DNA of 64,000 nt, taken from the NCBI RefSeq assembly GCF_001646945.1, contig NZ_LUTV01000003.1:142582-206581 (forward strand), written 5' to 3'. A model generated the notes under the pieces. It searched no databases and was not told the origin of the DNA. It worked only from the letters and a program-made list of their open reading frames with translations. This DNA comes from Endozoicomonas ascidiicola (GTDB lineage Bacteria > Pseudomonadota > Gammaproteobacteria > Pseudomonadales > Endozoicomonadaceae). Below are positions 52,579 through 61,973 of this stretch, piece by piece; within the stretch, counting starts at the first letter, position 1; every line of letters starts with the position of its first letter. A program made the translations under genes and the position numbers.

Positions 52579-53433
52579 ATGTTGAAGTTTGTTGGTTTGG
52601 GAGTGCTGGTTTTCAGCGTTTTGGGCGGGTTTATTTTCGCCAATGGTAACCTGATGGCGCTGTGGCAGCCGCCGGAGATTTTGATTATTGCCGGCGGTGC
52701 TTTTGGTGCTTTTCTGCTCTCTAACCCAATGTCGGTGGTGCGCAGTACTGGCTGGCATTTGCGCAACAGTTTTTCCAGTGGTCATTACCAGAAGCTGCAT
52801 TATCAAAAGCTGCTGACGTTGCTGTATCAACTGTTTGAACTTCGTCGCACATCTGGCGCTTCCGCCATGGAAATGCATATTGAAGACCCGGAGAGTAGTG
52901 ATCTGTTTAAGGTCTCTGGTGTTCTGGATGATCCCCGGCTTACTGCGTTTATTTGTGACAACCTTCGACTGGTGATCCTCGGTAATATCTCATCCCATGA
53001 ACTGGACTCATTGTTAGATTCTGAGCTTTATGCGCTGACAGAAGACATTGGCAGACCGGCGGATGCACTGCAGAAAGTAGCCGATGCACTGCCAGGGTTT
53101 GGTATCGTTGCCGCAGTATTGGGTATTGTTATTACCATGCAATCCATGGGTGGCCCGGTGGATCAGATGGGTGTGAGCATTGCGGCAGCACTGGTTGGCA
53201 CCTTCCTGGGCGTACTGCTGGGTTACGGCATTGTAGGGCCTCTGGCTTATGCTATTGAGCATTCCATCAAAGATCAGATGCTGATGTTTGAGTGCGCTAA
53301 AGAATCCATGCTGTCGCACGTCAGTGGTCGTCCGTCAGCGATTGCTGTTGATGCAGGCAGACGGGTGTTGTTTGGTGAGAACCGACCTTCCTTTACACAG
53401 CTTGAAGCGTTTCTGCTGGAAGGAAAAGGTTAG
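52579..53433 (+). CDS. motA: Lateral proton-type stator protein MotA (LafT)
   Basis: This 284-residue protein has four membrane segments and the MotA signature GIVAAVLGIVITMQSMGGPVDQMG (in part) with ALVGTFLGVLLGYGIVGPLA. It forms the proton channel with MotB. The cytoplasmic loop carries the charged residues that touch FliG. Confidence 0.92.
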   Translation: MLKFVGLGVLVFSVLGGFIFANGNLMALWQPPEILIIAGGAFGAFLLSNPMSVVRSTGWHLRNSFSSGHYQKLHYQKLLTLLYQLFELRRTSGASAMEMHIEDPESSDLFKVSGVLDDPRLTAFICDNLRLVILGNISSHELDSLLDSELYALTEDIGRPADALQKVADALPGFGIVAAVLGIVITMQSMGGPVDQMGVSIAAALVGTFLGVLLGYGIVGPLAYAIEHSIKDQMLMFECAKESMLSHVSGRPSAIAVDAGRRVLFGENRPSFTQLEAFLLEGKG

Positions 53434-54305
53434 TGGCCACTGAAACCATTATTATTCGAAAACGAGCACGACCCGGGCACGGTGGACATCATGGTGGTAG
53501 CTGGAAAGTAGCTCTGGCAGATTTTGCCATGGCGATGATGGCGCTGTTTCTGGTGCTGTGGCTGGTAGAAGTAAGCTCGGATGAACAAAAGCTGGCGATC
53601 TCTGATTATTTCAGCAGGCCGGGTATTTTTGAAGGGACGAATTCAAAGCATCCGGTGGATCTTGCCGGGTCTGCGCCAAAGTCTGCTCCGCTGGAGCACT
53701 TTAGAATTGAAGGTGATCAGTTGTTGAAAAAAACGCTGTTCAGTCCAACAGAAGTGACTATGCAGACGCTTATTCTTGGCACCTTGAAAAAAGATCTGGA
53801 AGGCGACGATGGGTTAGCCAGCTTTGGAGAAAATCTGAGGATGACGTCCATTAAAGAAGGCGTGTTGATTGATATCATAGAAGATGGCTCACACCCAATG
53901 TTCGTCCGTGGTGGTCAGTCATTGACGCCTTACTTTGAAGATTTATTACTGGCCCTGGCACCAAAAATCAGCGGGTTTCAGTTGCCGATTAAGATTACCG
54001 GGCATACAGATGCTACGCCATTTAGCAGTCACTCTGGTCGTAACAACTGGGATCTCTCCCATGAGCGGGCACAGATTGCAGTGAAGACACTGGTTCATGG
54101 TGGTTTACCTGAGGCCAGTATTGACCAGGTGGTTGCCATGGCAGATCGGCAGTTATTACTGCCGGATGATCCAACGAATCCAATGAATCGCAGAATTGAA
54201 CTGGTGATTGTGACGGAGACAGTGGAATCATCGAAACCTGAAACACCCTCCGTGATGGAGATGAGGTCGGAGGCTCAATCTGAGGCGGCAGCAAATCAGA
54301 TATAG
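53433..54305 (+). CDS. motB: Lateral proton-type stator protein MotB (LafU)
   Basis: This 290-residue stator protein has one membrane helix with the proton-binding aspartate D30 (ALADFAMAMMALFLVLWLVE in part) and a C-terminal OmpA-like peptidoglycan domain (ITGHTDATPF, NWDLSHERAQ, NRRIELVI). The GTG start shares a base with the motA stop. It ends the lafBCDEFSTU-like unit. Confidence 0.92.
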   Translation: MATETIIIRKRARPGHGGHHGGSWKVALADFAMAMMALFLVLWLVEVSSDEQKLAISDYFSRPGIFEGTNSKHPVDLAGSAPKSAPLEHFRIEGDQLLKKTLFSPTEVTMQTLILGTLKKDLEGDDGLASFGENLRMTSIKEGVLIDIIEDGSHPMFVRGGQSLTPYFEDLLLALAPKISGFQLPIKITGHTDATPFSSHSGRNNWDLSHERAQIAVKTLVHGGLPEASIDQVVAMADRQLLLPDDPTNPMNRRIELVIVTETVESSKPETPSVMEMRSEAQSEAAANQI

Positions 54306-54334
54306 CAGGCAGAATAGTGTGAAATGGCAATGGG

Positions 54335-56611
54335 CTAGGTTTCACTGGTAGGTGCATTAGCTGCATTGAGCTGGTGTATATCTTTCAGCATCTCTTCAAT
54401 TTGATATTGATAGACAGCTTTCAGATGTCTTTTTGTAGCGGGCTCCTGATCTTGAAAAATACAGAGCCAGTCTTCTAGCGCAGTGTTATTGACCACCTCC
54501 CAGCTATCACCATTCAGCGTATTCCAGAAAACCTTTTCTATTATTGTTGGTAACCGTGGTATAGCATTTAACGCTGTGGAATGGATAGCCTGATTAAGCT
54601 CTGCATTGGGTTCACTTTTTAGGGTTTCCATTTCCGACGTTAACGTTGTTTCGAGCTTTGAGCTCAGCTGGTGACTGATTTGAGTGATAAGCTGTTGTTG
54701 TCTTTTATGCATCTGCCCTTTGTCATTTTTCTCCCAGGCATGTAACAAACAGTCTGGAGATATTAATTTATCCCCAAAGGTACTCCACATAATCTGCTCT
54801 ATGAGATGACACCTATCTTCAGTGGCGCACTGAGTGAAGTAGTTCGGTGTACAGCTGTCAAAGAGGGTGATTTTTTTTGCGTTAGACCATATGGCGGTTA
54901 CGTGCCTTACTTGGAAGGTTTTCTTCCTTTCAGTTTTTGATGCTGTGTTTGTGTTTTGAGCTTCCAGAGATAGGTAGCTGCCGGTATATCTCATTTTAGC
55001 CGTGATACCGCTACTGACTATGGTGTACATACCGGGGCATGCGGTAATGAGATTAAGGATGCGGTGAATATCGGGCGGTGTACTCTTGAACGTGTGCAAG
55101 AGTATTTGTGTGATTGGGGGCTCGATTAAAGGGTCGATTAAGGGCTCGATTAAAGAGCTGCTATCACTCGCCATATCATCCGAAGGATCACAGTTCATCG
55201 GGGGCATCAGAGAGAAACACAGTTCATACCAGTCTTTAGCTGATACCTGTTTAATGTTTGGAATGTGATCGATGCCTTGTCGGTCGACAGGTACACGATG
55301 ATGAAAAAATAATAGTGCATCCAGAAAAGCTCTGGCTTCCATAAAATGGTAAGCGCGAGGGTTATCTTTTTTCAGGGTATCAATATCAGCACAACCAAGT
55401 TTGTTTTTCTTCTGTTCATTCAGTAGAAACGCTTTGTACTGGAAGAAACTCTTGTTTATCTCAATGCCCAGATTGCTGCCAGGTCCATAGCGAAAACGGT
55501 CATGCCAGGGATGACTCAGCAGGCCTAGGTTTCTTGCAAAGTGAGAGAAACCATTCTCGGGATCTGATAAGTGCGCCTGAATGAGCAACATGCACAACCC
55601 TTCGCAAAAGGTACTCTTGATAGGAATGTGGCCTTTTTCACAAAACTGCTCAATATTGTCTGCAAGTTGCTCTATAGGCGTTTGGCCTGGATTTGGGTAG
55701 TTGTTGCCATAATTGAAAGCGTAGGCAATGTCGGTTTCTATGGTTGAAAGTTGCATGCAAAGGACGGACCCATTTTCTATGGTATCAGTCTTGGATAGTT
55801 CAGCTAACGCTTTGTCTGATAGGTTTGTAAATCTGCTGAATTCCGTTGTGCTTGAGCCTGCCAGTTTGCCTGCCAGTTTGACTGCCAATGGTTCATCAAT
55901 GAATGGGCATGCATGTCTTAACGCCTGACGTAAATAGGTTTGTTGGCTATCGTAAGCACAGGCATCCCCCTGCAACACTTTGTCTTTGTTGATGGTTGGT
56001 TGTGGAAGGTCGGTGGTGTCAAATTGATCGGGCTCCGGCGTTACGCACTGAAGGCATTTGAAAGAAGCGTTGCTCCAGAAAAACGAAATAGCCGGCTTTT
56101 GCGTCAGGCAGTCAGGGCATTCCACCTGTGTATTTTCACATTGCAGGCACAGCTCTGATCGCTGCATATACGGCGTGCATGATCTTGGGCACGGTGTTCT
56201 TGACTGCAGTTTACGAAGATCGATGTCAGACATTTCACGACGATCATCAAAGGTGCGGTAATCCGTAAATGCTGCATCTTGAAAATAGTCAGGTTTATCG
56301 ATATCGGGGCTTGTGACAGAGTTGCTTGGCTCAAAGAATAATCTTTCATGATCTTCAGTGATGTCAGGTAATATCTGTGAGGTAAATGGCTTAGGCGCTG
56401 CTTCAAGGCATGTCGAAGGAAAAAACGTTTGGTCATTGTTTAGTGAAACGGAACGCGCATGAACAAAAGACTCTGTCGGTGAACTGGTTGGAGTGGGCGC
56501 CTTCTTGAGTATATTTGGGTCTGCAGGCATGGATTTCCATGCACGCAGGATACGGTCTCCTTGTTGTGCAACAAAGGGTGATGTCGAGTTAACGGACTTC
56601 TCAACAATCAT
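54335..56611 (-). CDS. Large unknown protein, possible papain-like cysteine protease
   Basis: No family could be assigned. The 758-residue protein has no signal or membrane segment. Residues 1-130 are polar and probably disordered. Four CxxC or CxxxC pairs (C141/C145, C155/C158, C165/C168, C186/C189) look like zinc ribbons. Later, STFC336EGLC, RH570VTAIW and LFD585SCTPNYF resemble the Cys, His and Asp blocks of YopT/AvrPphB-like clan CA proteases. The His-Asp spacing of 15 is right; the Cys-His gap (234) is longer than usual. A short IEPL-type repeat is at 487-500. Its base use and isolation between flagellar and metabolic operons suggest an accessory gene, perhaps a secreted effector. This is inference. 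Confidence 0.5.
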   Translation of the reverse strand: MIVEKSVNSTSPFVAQQGDRILRAWKSMPADPNILKKAPTPTSSPTESFVHARSVSLNNDQTFFPSTCLEAAPKPFTSQILPDITEDHERLFFEPSNSVTSPDIDKPDYFQDAAFTDYRTFDDRREMSDIDLRKLQSRTPCPRSCTPYMQRSELCLQCENTQVECPDCLTQKPAISFFWSNASFKCLQCVTPEPDQFDTTDLPQPTINKDKVLQGDACAYDSQQTYLRQALRHACPFIDEPLAVKLAGKLAGSSTTEFSRFTNLSDKALAELSKTDTIENGSVLCMQLSTIETDIAYAFNYGNNYPNPGQTPIEQLADNIEQFCEKGHIPIKSTFCEGLCMLLIQAHLSDPENGFSHFARNLGLLSHPWHDRFRYGPGSNLGIEINKSFFQYKAFLLNEQKKNKLGCADIDTLKKDNPRAYHFMEARAFLDALLFFHHRVPVDRQGIDHIPNIKQVSAKDWYELCFSLMPPMNCDPSDDMASDSSSLIEPLIDPLIEPPITQILLHTFKSTPPDIHRILNLITACPGMYTIVSSGITAKMRYTGSYLSLEAQNTNTASKTERKKTFQVRHVTAIWSNAKKITLFDSCTPNYFTQCATEDRCHLIEQIMWSTFGDKLISPDCLLHAWEKNDKGQMHKRQQQLITQISHQLSSKLETTLTSEMETLKSEPNAELNQAIHSTALNAIPRLPTIIEKVFWNTLNGDSWEVVNNTALEDWLCIFQDQEPATKRHLKAVYQYQIEEMLKDIHQLNAANAPTSET

Positions 56612-56709
56612 ACTCCAGACCCTATTCTTATGTACGTTAGTCTAATCAAACCAATGAGTAGTTAAAAATGTAAAGTCTTGGACTATCGTGATCAGGGAAA
56701 GTTCCTTTA

Positions 56710-57657
56710 TTAATATGGATTAGTCATCGCTTGGTGCCGTCTGTTTGAAGCGGTCAAGCCTGCCTGTAAATGCAGCAGCGTCTCCCTGAGCCAGAGCAGG
56801 GCTGGTGAGCTTCTGCGGAAATTGCACCAGTAAAGGTAGGCACTGACGGATGGGAGCTCATAGGGTAGTGGTAATATCTGCAACCCCAAGTCAGACGATA
56901 ATTGGCGCGCGTAGTTTTGAGGCAGTGTGAGCAGCAGATCTGAACTGGACACCACCTGGCAGGCCACCTGATAGTCCCTCAGCCTGAGCGTGATGGTGCG
57001 CCTTTTTTCCAGGCTGGCTAACTGTTGATCCTCATAGCCGAGCCCTTCTCTGCGAGACGACACCAATATGTGTTTTTCCTGCAAATAACCATCCATGGTC
57101 AAATTCTCTGTAATCCGTGAATGGTCTTGGCGCGTGACCACCATCATGGGGGTTTTCTGCAACAGTGTGTATTCGATCTGTTCGCCCACCGGGAGTAACA
57201 CGTCCACCGCCAGATCGACAGCGCCTGATCGTAATTCTTGTTCAATCGTGTATCGATCAAGTTTCACACTCTGGATGGATACTTCGGGTGCCTGTTGTTG
57301 TAATGATTTCATCAGTGGCGGTAACACCACGGATTCCATTGCCCTGTGAATGGCCAGAGTAAACGACTGTTGACTTTTTAATGGGTTGAAGTGCTGCCCG
57401 GGCGCCAGAACACGTTCCAGATCGCCAAGCACCACGCGCAGTTGCGGCAGGATTTCCCGAGTATAAGGGGAAGGTTGCAGCCCTCGGCCTTCGCGAAGAA
57501 ACAGAGGGTCTTCAAGCTGTTCCCTAAGCCGGTTGAGTGCATGACTGACCGCCGGCTGAGTGAGGTTCAGTTTTTTTGCCGCACCCGTAATAGAGCCTAC
57601 TGAAGCGATGGCTTCAAGCACCCTCAGTAAATTCAGATCGAGCTTTGATATATGCAT
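56710..57657 (-). CDS. LysR-family transcriptional regulator
   Basis: This 315-residue protein has an N-terminal winged helix-turn-helix (LNLLRVLEAIASVGSITGAAKKLNLTQPAVSHALNRLREQL in pieces) and a substrate-binding domain of the NodD/PA0477-like type. It is divergent from the acyl-CoA dehydrogenase operon, so it probably controls that operon in response to a related acid or CoA ester. Confidence 0.9.
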   Translation of the reverse strand: MHISKLDLNLLRVLEAIASVGSITGAAKKLNLTQPAVSHALNRLREQLEDPLFLREGRGLQPSPYTREILPQLRVVLGDLERVLAPGQHFNPLKSQQSFTLAIHRAMESVVLPPLMKSLQQQAPEVSIQSVKLDRYTIEQELRSGAVDLAVDVLLPVGEQIEYTLLQKTPMMVVTRQDHSRITENLTMDGYLQEKHILVSSRREGLGYEDQQLASLEKRRTITLRLRDYQVACQVVSSSDLLLTLPQNYARQLSSDLGLQILPLPYELPSVSAYLYWCNFRRSSPALLWLRETLLHLQAGLTASNRRHQAMTNPY

Positions 57658-57664
57658 AATATTT

Positions 57665-57685
57665 ATAGTTACTAATCAAAACTAT
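57665..57685. promoter_or_regulatory. Candidate LysR operator
   Basis: ATAGTT and AACTAT form a dyad with 9 bp between, containing a T-N11-A motif, just upstream of the lysR start and in the divergent region. Confidence 0.4.
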
Positions 57686-57772
57686 TCATTTGATCGTGAT
57701 TATCATCTGCCTCAGGATGGTGAGCAACGACTAATAAGGAACCGTCCCGAAATAAGATCCACATTTTAATTT

Positions 57773-57842
57773 ACGTTAACCGTTGTCCGTAGTCCGTAAA
57801 GCGCGAGTAGCTCAAGCTTTTTCGGACAACGGACAACGTTAA
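57773..57842. repeat. Family C palindrome
   Basis: ACGTTAACCGTTGTCCGT on the left and GGACAACGGACAACGTTAAT on the right surround AAAGCGCGAGTAGCTCAAGC. The copy at 42329 has the same inner and terminal text. Confidence 0.75.
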
Positions 57843-57905
57843 TTGAATCGTGGAAGTTATTTCAGGACCAACCCCAAGAACAACAATAACAATAAGAGAG
57901 CAACC

Positions 57906-59138
57906 ATGGATTTTTCCAATTCCGCCAAGGGGCAGGATTACCTTAAGCGCATGACCGCGTTTATGAACGACAAAGTACTGCCGGCGGAAGATGAATACTA
58001 CCGAGCGCTATCCTCATCCGCAGATCATAAAGACTGGAAACAACCTGAGATTGTTGAAGAATTAAAACGACAGGCGCGCAGTGAAGGATTGTGGAATTTA
58101 TTTTTGCCCTGTGATGAGTGGGGAGCTGGGCTAACCAACGCAGAATATGCACCGCTGGCAGAAGCCACTGGCTGGAGCTTGATGGCTCCGGAAGTGTTCA
58201 ACTGTAATGCGCCGGATACCGGCAACTCAGAAGTACTCTGGAAATACGGCAGTGAAGCACAAAAAGAACAGTGGTTAAAACCGTTGCTGGCGGGCGAAAT
58301 TCGTTCTGCTTTTTGTATGACGGAACCAGACGTAGCATCCAGTGATGCAACGAATATGGAAGCCACGTGTATTGTTGAAGGTGATGAAATTGTCTTGAAT
58401 GGTCGCAAGTGGTGGAGCAGCGGCATTGGTCATCCGAATTGTAAGTTTGTTATTTTCATGGGGATTTCGAATCCGGATGCCGATCGCCACAGTCGTCATG
58501 CCATGGTGCTGGTGCCGCTGGATACCCCGGGATTCAATATTGAGCGCATGCTCAGTGTGATGGGTGACTATGATGCGCCGTTTGGTCATGGTGAAGTGTC
58601 GTTTACTGATGTAAGGCTGCCGTTGTCTGCTTTTATTGGTGGGCCGGGAAGAGGTTTTGAAATTGCCCAGGGACGTCTTGGTCCGGGGCGTATTCATCAT
58701 TGCATGCGCTTAATTGGTTCCGCTGAAAAAGCACTGAAACTGCTGTGTGAGCGGGGTCTGGAACGGACGGCGTTTGGCAAACCACTGGTTAAGTTAAATG
58801 GTAATCCGGATGTCATCGCCAACGCACGCATTGGTATTGAACAGGCACGACTGTTAACTCATAAGGCTGCCTGGTTGATGGATACCAAAGGTATCTCTGG
58901 CGCCATGAGCGAAGTCTCCCAGATTAAAGTGGTAGCACCCAATGTTGCTCAGCAGGTGGTGGATGCGGCGATTCAAATGCACGGCGGCGGTGGTCTTTCT
59001 GATGATTTCCCGCTCACTCGGATGCTGGCGATGGCGCGGGTATTGCGTCTTGCGGATGGGCCTGATGAAGTGCATCGTGGTCTTATCGCCAAGTTTGAGC
59101 TGATGAAGTATCGTCATTTGAATAATAAGAAGGGCTAA
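57906..59138 (+). CDS. Acyl-CoA dehydrogenase, ACAD10/11-like
   Basis: This 410-residue flavoenzyme oxidises or rearranges an acyl-CoA. FCMTEPDVASSDATNMEAT (in part), GRKWWSSGIGHP, GPGRIHHCMRLIG and MHGGGGLSDDFPLTRM are typical of the ACAD10/ACAD11 branch. ATG 57906 follows GAGAG; the frame upstream is repeat sequence. It is the first gene of a five-gene operon including an APH-like kinase, the same partner domain that is fused to ACAD11 in animals. Confidence 0.9.
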   Translation: MDFSNSAKGQDYLKRMTAFMNDKVLPAEDEYYRALSSSADHKDWKQPEIVEELKRQARSEGLWNLFLPCDEWGAGLTNAEYAPLAEATGWSLMAPEVFNCNAPDTGNSEVLWKYGSEAQKEQWLKPLLAGEIRSAFCMTEPDVASSDATNMEATCIVEGDEIVLNGRKWWSSGIGHPNCKFVIFMGISNPDADRHSRHAMVLVPLDTPGFNIERMLSVMGDYDAPFGHGEVSFTDVRLPLSAFIGGPGRGFEIAQGRLGPGRIHHCMRLIGSAEKALKLLCERGLERTAFGKPLVKLNGNPDVIANARIGIEQARLLTHKAAWLMDTKGISGAMSEVSQIKVVAPNVAQQVVDAAIQMHGGGGLSDDFPLTRMLAMARVLRLADGPDEVHRGLIAKFELMKYRHLNNKKG

Positions 59139-59141
59139 ACC

Positions 59142-59963
59142 ATGGCTTCATTGAAAACCATTGTTGTGACCGGTGGAGCCAGTGGCTTGGGAGAAGCGAC
59201 TTGCAAACGTTTTGCCCAGGCGGGTTATGCGGTGTGCGTGGCGGATATTAATCAGGAACGGGGCGATCACACCGTTGAGGCATTGAAGTCTCTGGGTGTT
59301 GATGCTTATTACCAGCATTGTGACGTACGAAGTGATGCCGATGTCGATGGGATGATTACCAGTGCCGTTCAGCGCTGGGGGTATATTGATGTTCTGGTCA
59401 ATAACGCGGGGGTTGCTTCTGGTGGTCGCATAGAAACTACCTCCATAGAAGATTGGCAGTGGGTGATTGATATCAATCTGCTGGGCGTTGCCCGGGGTTG
59501 TAAGTCGATCACGCCGGTGTTTAAACAGCAAAAAGCAGGGCACATCGTCAATATTGCTTCTCTTGCCGGATTAGTGAATGCGCCCATGATGTCCAGCTAT
59601 AACGCGACCAAGAGTGCGGTTGTTGGCCTTTCTGAAACCCTGAGGGTTGAGCTGGAACCTTTTGGTATTAACGCCTCTGTCGTGTGTCCGGCCTTTTTTC
59701 AAACCAATCTTGGGGAGTCATTCCGCTCTGGTGATGCTCATATGAAAAAGGTGGTGGATAAGTTGTTGTCCAGCTCCAGTGTGACGGCCGACGATGTTGC
59801 AGAGGATATCTTCAAAGCAGTACAAAATAAGACATTCTACGTTCTTCCCCATAAAGAAGGTCGTTGGCTTTGGCGGCTGAAGCGTCACTTCCCTTCATTA
59901 TTTAAAGGGTTGGTGAGTCGTGGTTATAAAAAGAATCTACGGAAGCAGGGGGTTGAAGTATGA
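59142..59963 (+). CDS. Short-chain dehydrogenase/reductase
   Basis: This 273-residue Rossmann enzyme has TGGASGLGE (nucleotide loop), NNAGVASGG, a catalytic Ser region and YNATKSAV (Tyr and Lys). An SDR in this setting would interconvert a keto and a hydroxy acyl derivative. It overlaps the kinase gene by four bases. Confidence 0.88.
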   Translation: MASLKTIVVTGGASGLGEATCKRFAQAGYAVCVADINQERGDHTVEALKSLGVDAYYQHCDVRSDADVDGMITSAVQRWGYIDVLVNNAGVASGGRIETTSIEDWQWVIDINLLGVARGCKSITPVFKQQKAGHIVNIASLAGLVNAPMMSSYNATKSAVVGLSETLRVELEPFGINASVVCPAFFQTNLGESFRSGDAHMKKVVDKLLSSSSVTADDVAEDIFKAVQNKTFYVLPHKEGRWLWRLKRHFPSLFKGLVSRGYKKNLRKQGVEV

Positions 59964-61036
59964 GTCAGGAAAGTACAACGATGGTCGATCAACCCAAAGA
60001 CATTCGACCCGGTGAAGAGCTGGATAAACAGGCCCTGAATACCTATTTGCAGACTCTATTTCCTGAGCTGCAGGGCGAGTTAGCTATACGTCAGTTTCCT
60101 GGTGGAGCTTCTAACTTGACGTACCTGGTGTCTAAGGGAGATCAGGAGTGGATTCTAAGACGGCCGCCGTTTGGTGCAAAGATTGCCTCTGCCCATGATA
60201 TGAGCCGGGAATTCCGAGTGATGTCGGCACTTCAGGGGCATTACCCTGTGCCAGCCATGATTGCCTTTTGCGAAGATCAAGATGTGTTGGGGTGTGACTT
60301 CTATTTAATGGAGCGCCTTAAAGGCATTATTCCCCGTACGGACTTGCCCAAAGATTTGCAGCTCAGTGAGCAGGATGGCTTGCAGCTGTGCATGAATGTA
60401 CTGCAGAAGTTCAGTGAGCTGCATAATGTGGATATTGAGAAAGCCGGGCTGACCTCGCTAGGTAAAGGTACAGGTTATGTACGCCGTCAGATTGAAGGTT
60501 GGAGTGGCCGTTTTCGTAAGGCAAAAACCGACAATGTTCCGGACTTTGAAGCCGTAATGGATTGGCTGGATGATCGGCAGCCGGAAGATATTGGAAGCTG
60601 TTTAATCCATAACGACTTTCGGTTTGATAATGTGGTGTTGAATCCGGATAACCCCATGGAAGTGATTGGCGTACTGGATTGGGAAATGTGCACTCTGGGT
60701 GATCCATTGATGGATCTTGGTAACAGCCTTGCTTACTGGATTGAGGCAGGTGATGAACAGCAGATGCAGATGTTCCGTCGGCAACCAACAGATATTCCCG
60801 GGATGCTGACCAGAAAGGCAGTGGTGGATTGGTACTGTGAACAAAATGGTATTGAACTGACGTCGTTTGATTTCTACGAAGTCTATGGCCTGTTCCGGCT
60901 GGCGGTGATTATGCAGCAGATTTACTACCGTTTTCATCACGGACAAACCAAAGACCAGCGGTTTGCTATGTTCCCGATGGCGATTACTTATCTGGAGCAG
61001 CGTTGTTTGCGGTTGATTGGTGAGTCTGAATTGTAA
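59960..61036 (+). CDS. APH-like phosphotransferase (ACAD10/11 kinase type)
   Basis: This 358-residue kinase has the catalytic loop LIHNDFRFDNVVLNPD (His-Asn-Asp-x4-Asp-Asn) and the metal-binding DWEMCTLGDPLMDLG. Family members next to acyl-CoA dehydrogenases phosphorylate hydroxyacyl groups so that the dehydrogenase partner can eliminate phosphate. Aminoglycoside resistance is unlikely given the neighbours. Confidence 0.85.
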   Translation: MSQESTTMVDQPKDIRPGEELDKQALNTYLQTLFPELQGELAIRQFPGGASNLTYLVSKGDQEWILRRPPFGAKIASAHDMSREFRVMSALQGHYPVPAMIAFCEDQDVLGCDFYLMERLKGIIPRTDLPKDLQLSEQDGLQLCMNVLQKFSELHNVDIEKAGLTSLGKGTGYVRRQIEGWSGRFRKAKTDNVPDFEAVMDWLDDRQPEDIGSCLIHNDFRFDNVVLNPDNPMEVIGVLDWEMCTLGDPLMDLGNSLAYWIEAGDEQQMQMFRRQPTDIPGMLTRKAVVDWYCEQNGIELTSFDFYEVYGLFRLAVIMQQIYYRFHHGQTKDQRFAMFPMAITYLEQRCLRLIGESEL

Positions 61037-61053
61037 AGACGGAGAATTTAGAA

Positions 61054-61200
61054 CTCGTTCCCATGCTTTGCGTGGGAATGCATATCGAACTCTCAACAAA
61101 TAAAAAAACAGGCATGAAACTGACAGGGCATTGGGCACAATAAATTGTTTTTCATTTGCCCAGTTTCAGTATGCATTCCCACGCGGAGCATGGGAACGAG
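61054..61200. mobile_element. MITE-like family A element
   Basis: 147 bp bounded by 31-bp inverted repeats that differ at two positions: the left arm CTCGTTCCCATGCTTTGCGT... (61054-61084) and the right arm ending GCATGGGAACGAG (61170-61200). The inside contains TGAAACTG and CAGTTTCA arms, so the whole element can fold. There is no gene inside and no evident target duplication. Confidence 0.7.
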
Positions 61201-61227
61201 GTTACCTCTAATAAAAAAGACAATACT

Positions 61228-61944
61228 ATGGCCAAAATTTATTTGATCCGACATGGGCAGGCGTCTTTTGGTCAACACGACTATGACTGTCTGTCTCCCA
61301 CAGGGGAACGTCAGGCAAGGTTAACCGGTGAATGGCTGTCAGGCTCGCTGAGCAAGAATTTCTCAGTGTTGGGCTGTGGCACGTTGTTGCGTCAAAAACA
61401 GACATTGTCAGGTATTGTTGCTGGCATGAGTTTTTCTGCAGGTGACCCAGCCAGAGCTGAAAGCCTTGTTCTTCCTGATTTGAATGAACTGAGTACAGAT
61501 GATCTGATTCTGACGGCAAGTTCAGAGTATTCCGACCGGGCAAGTCTGGATAAAGCGATCAGTCGTATGGAGAACCCGGCACATACTTTTTTTAATCTGT
61601 ATCGCTCGGCACTGGATCGCTGGACTTCCGGTAAATACGACGATGAGTATCAGGAATCCTGGGATCACTTTAAAAGCCGCACGCTGGCAACGGTGCGGGA
61701 AACGGCCAATAAATTGGAAAACAATGATTCTGCTCTGTTGGTGAGCTCTGGTGGGGTGATCTCTGCCATTGTGCTGCAACTGTTGAATTGCCCGAACAGT
61801 GAACTATTCCGAATTAATCGACAGGTGCATAATGCATCCATCACGGTTCTGTCTGCTCGTAAAGACAAGTTGAGCCTACACAGCTTTAATAATTACTCGC
61901 ACCTTGAAGCAAAAGGTGAACAGCAGCTGTTGACCCGAATTTAA
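61228..61944 (+). CDS. Histidine phosphatase family protein
   Basis: This 238-residue phosphatase has the RHG motif (IYLIRHGQASFG) with the catalytic His, a later LDRW...E region and a C-terminal SSGGVISAI. It may remove phosphate from the kinase product or have a housekeeping role. ATG 61228 begins the conserved fold; the upstream frame is inside the repeat element. Confidence 0.85.
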   Translation: MAKIYLIRHGQASFGQHDYDCLSPTGERQARLTGEWLSGSLSKNFSVLGCGTLLRQKQTLSGIVAGMSFSAGDPARAESLVLPDLNELSTDDLILTASSEYSDRASLDKAISRMENPAHTFFNLYRSALDRWTSGKYDDEYQESWDHFKSRTLATVRETANKLENNDSALLVSSGGVISAIVLQLLNCPNSELFRINRQVHNASITVLSARKDKLSLHSFNNYSHLEAKGEQQLLTRI

Positions 61945-61973
61945 TCGAAAAAATAACAATAAAGAGAACGACA

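Noticed and set aside
59960-61036. Aminoglycoside resistance gene
   Set aside because: The fold is shared, but the acyl-CoA dehydrogenase and SDR neighbours point to the ACAD10/11-type kinase.
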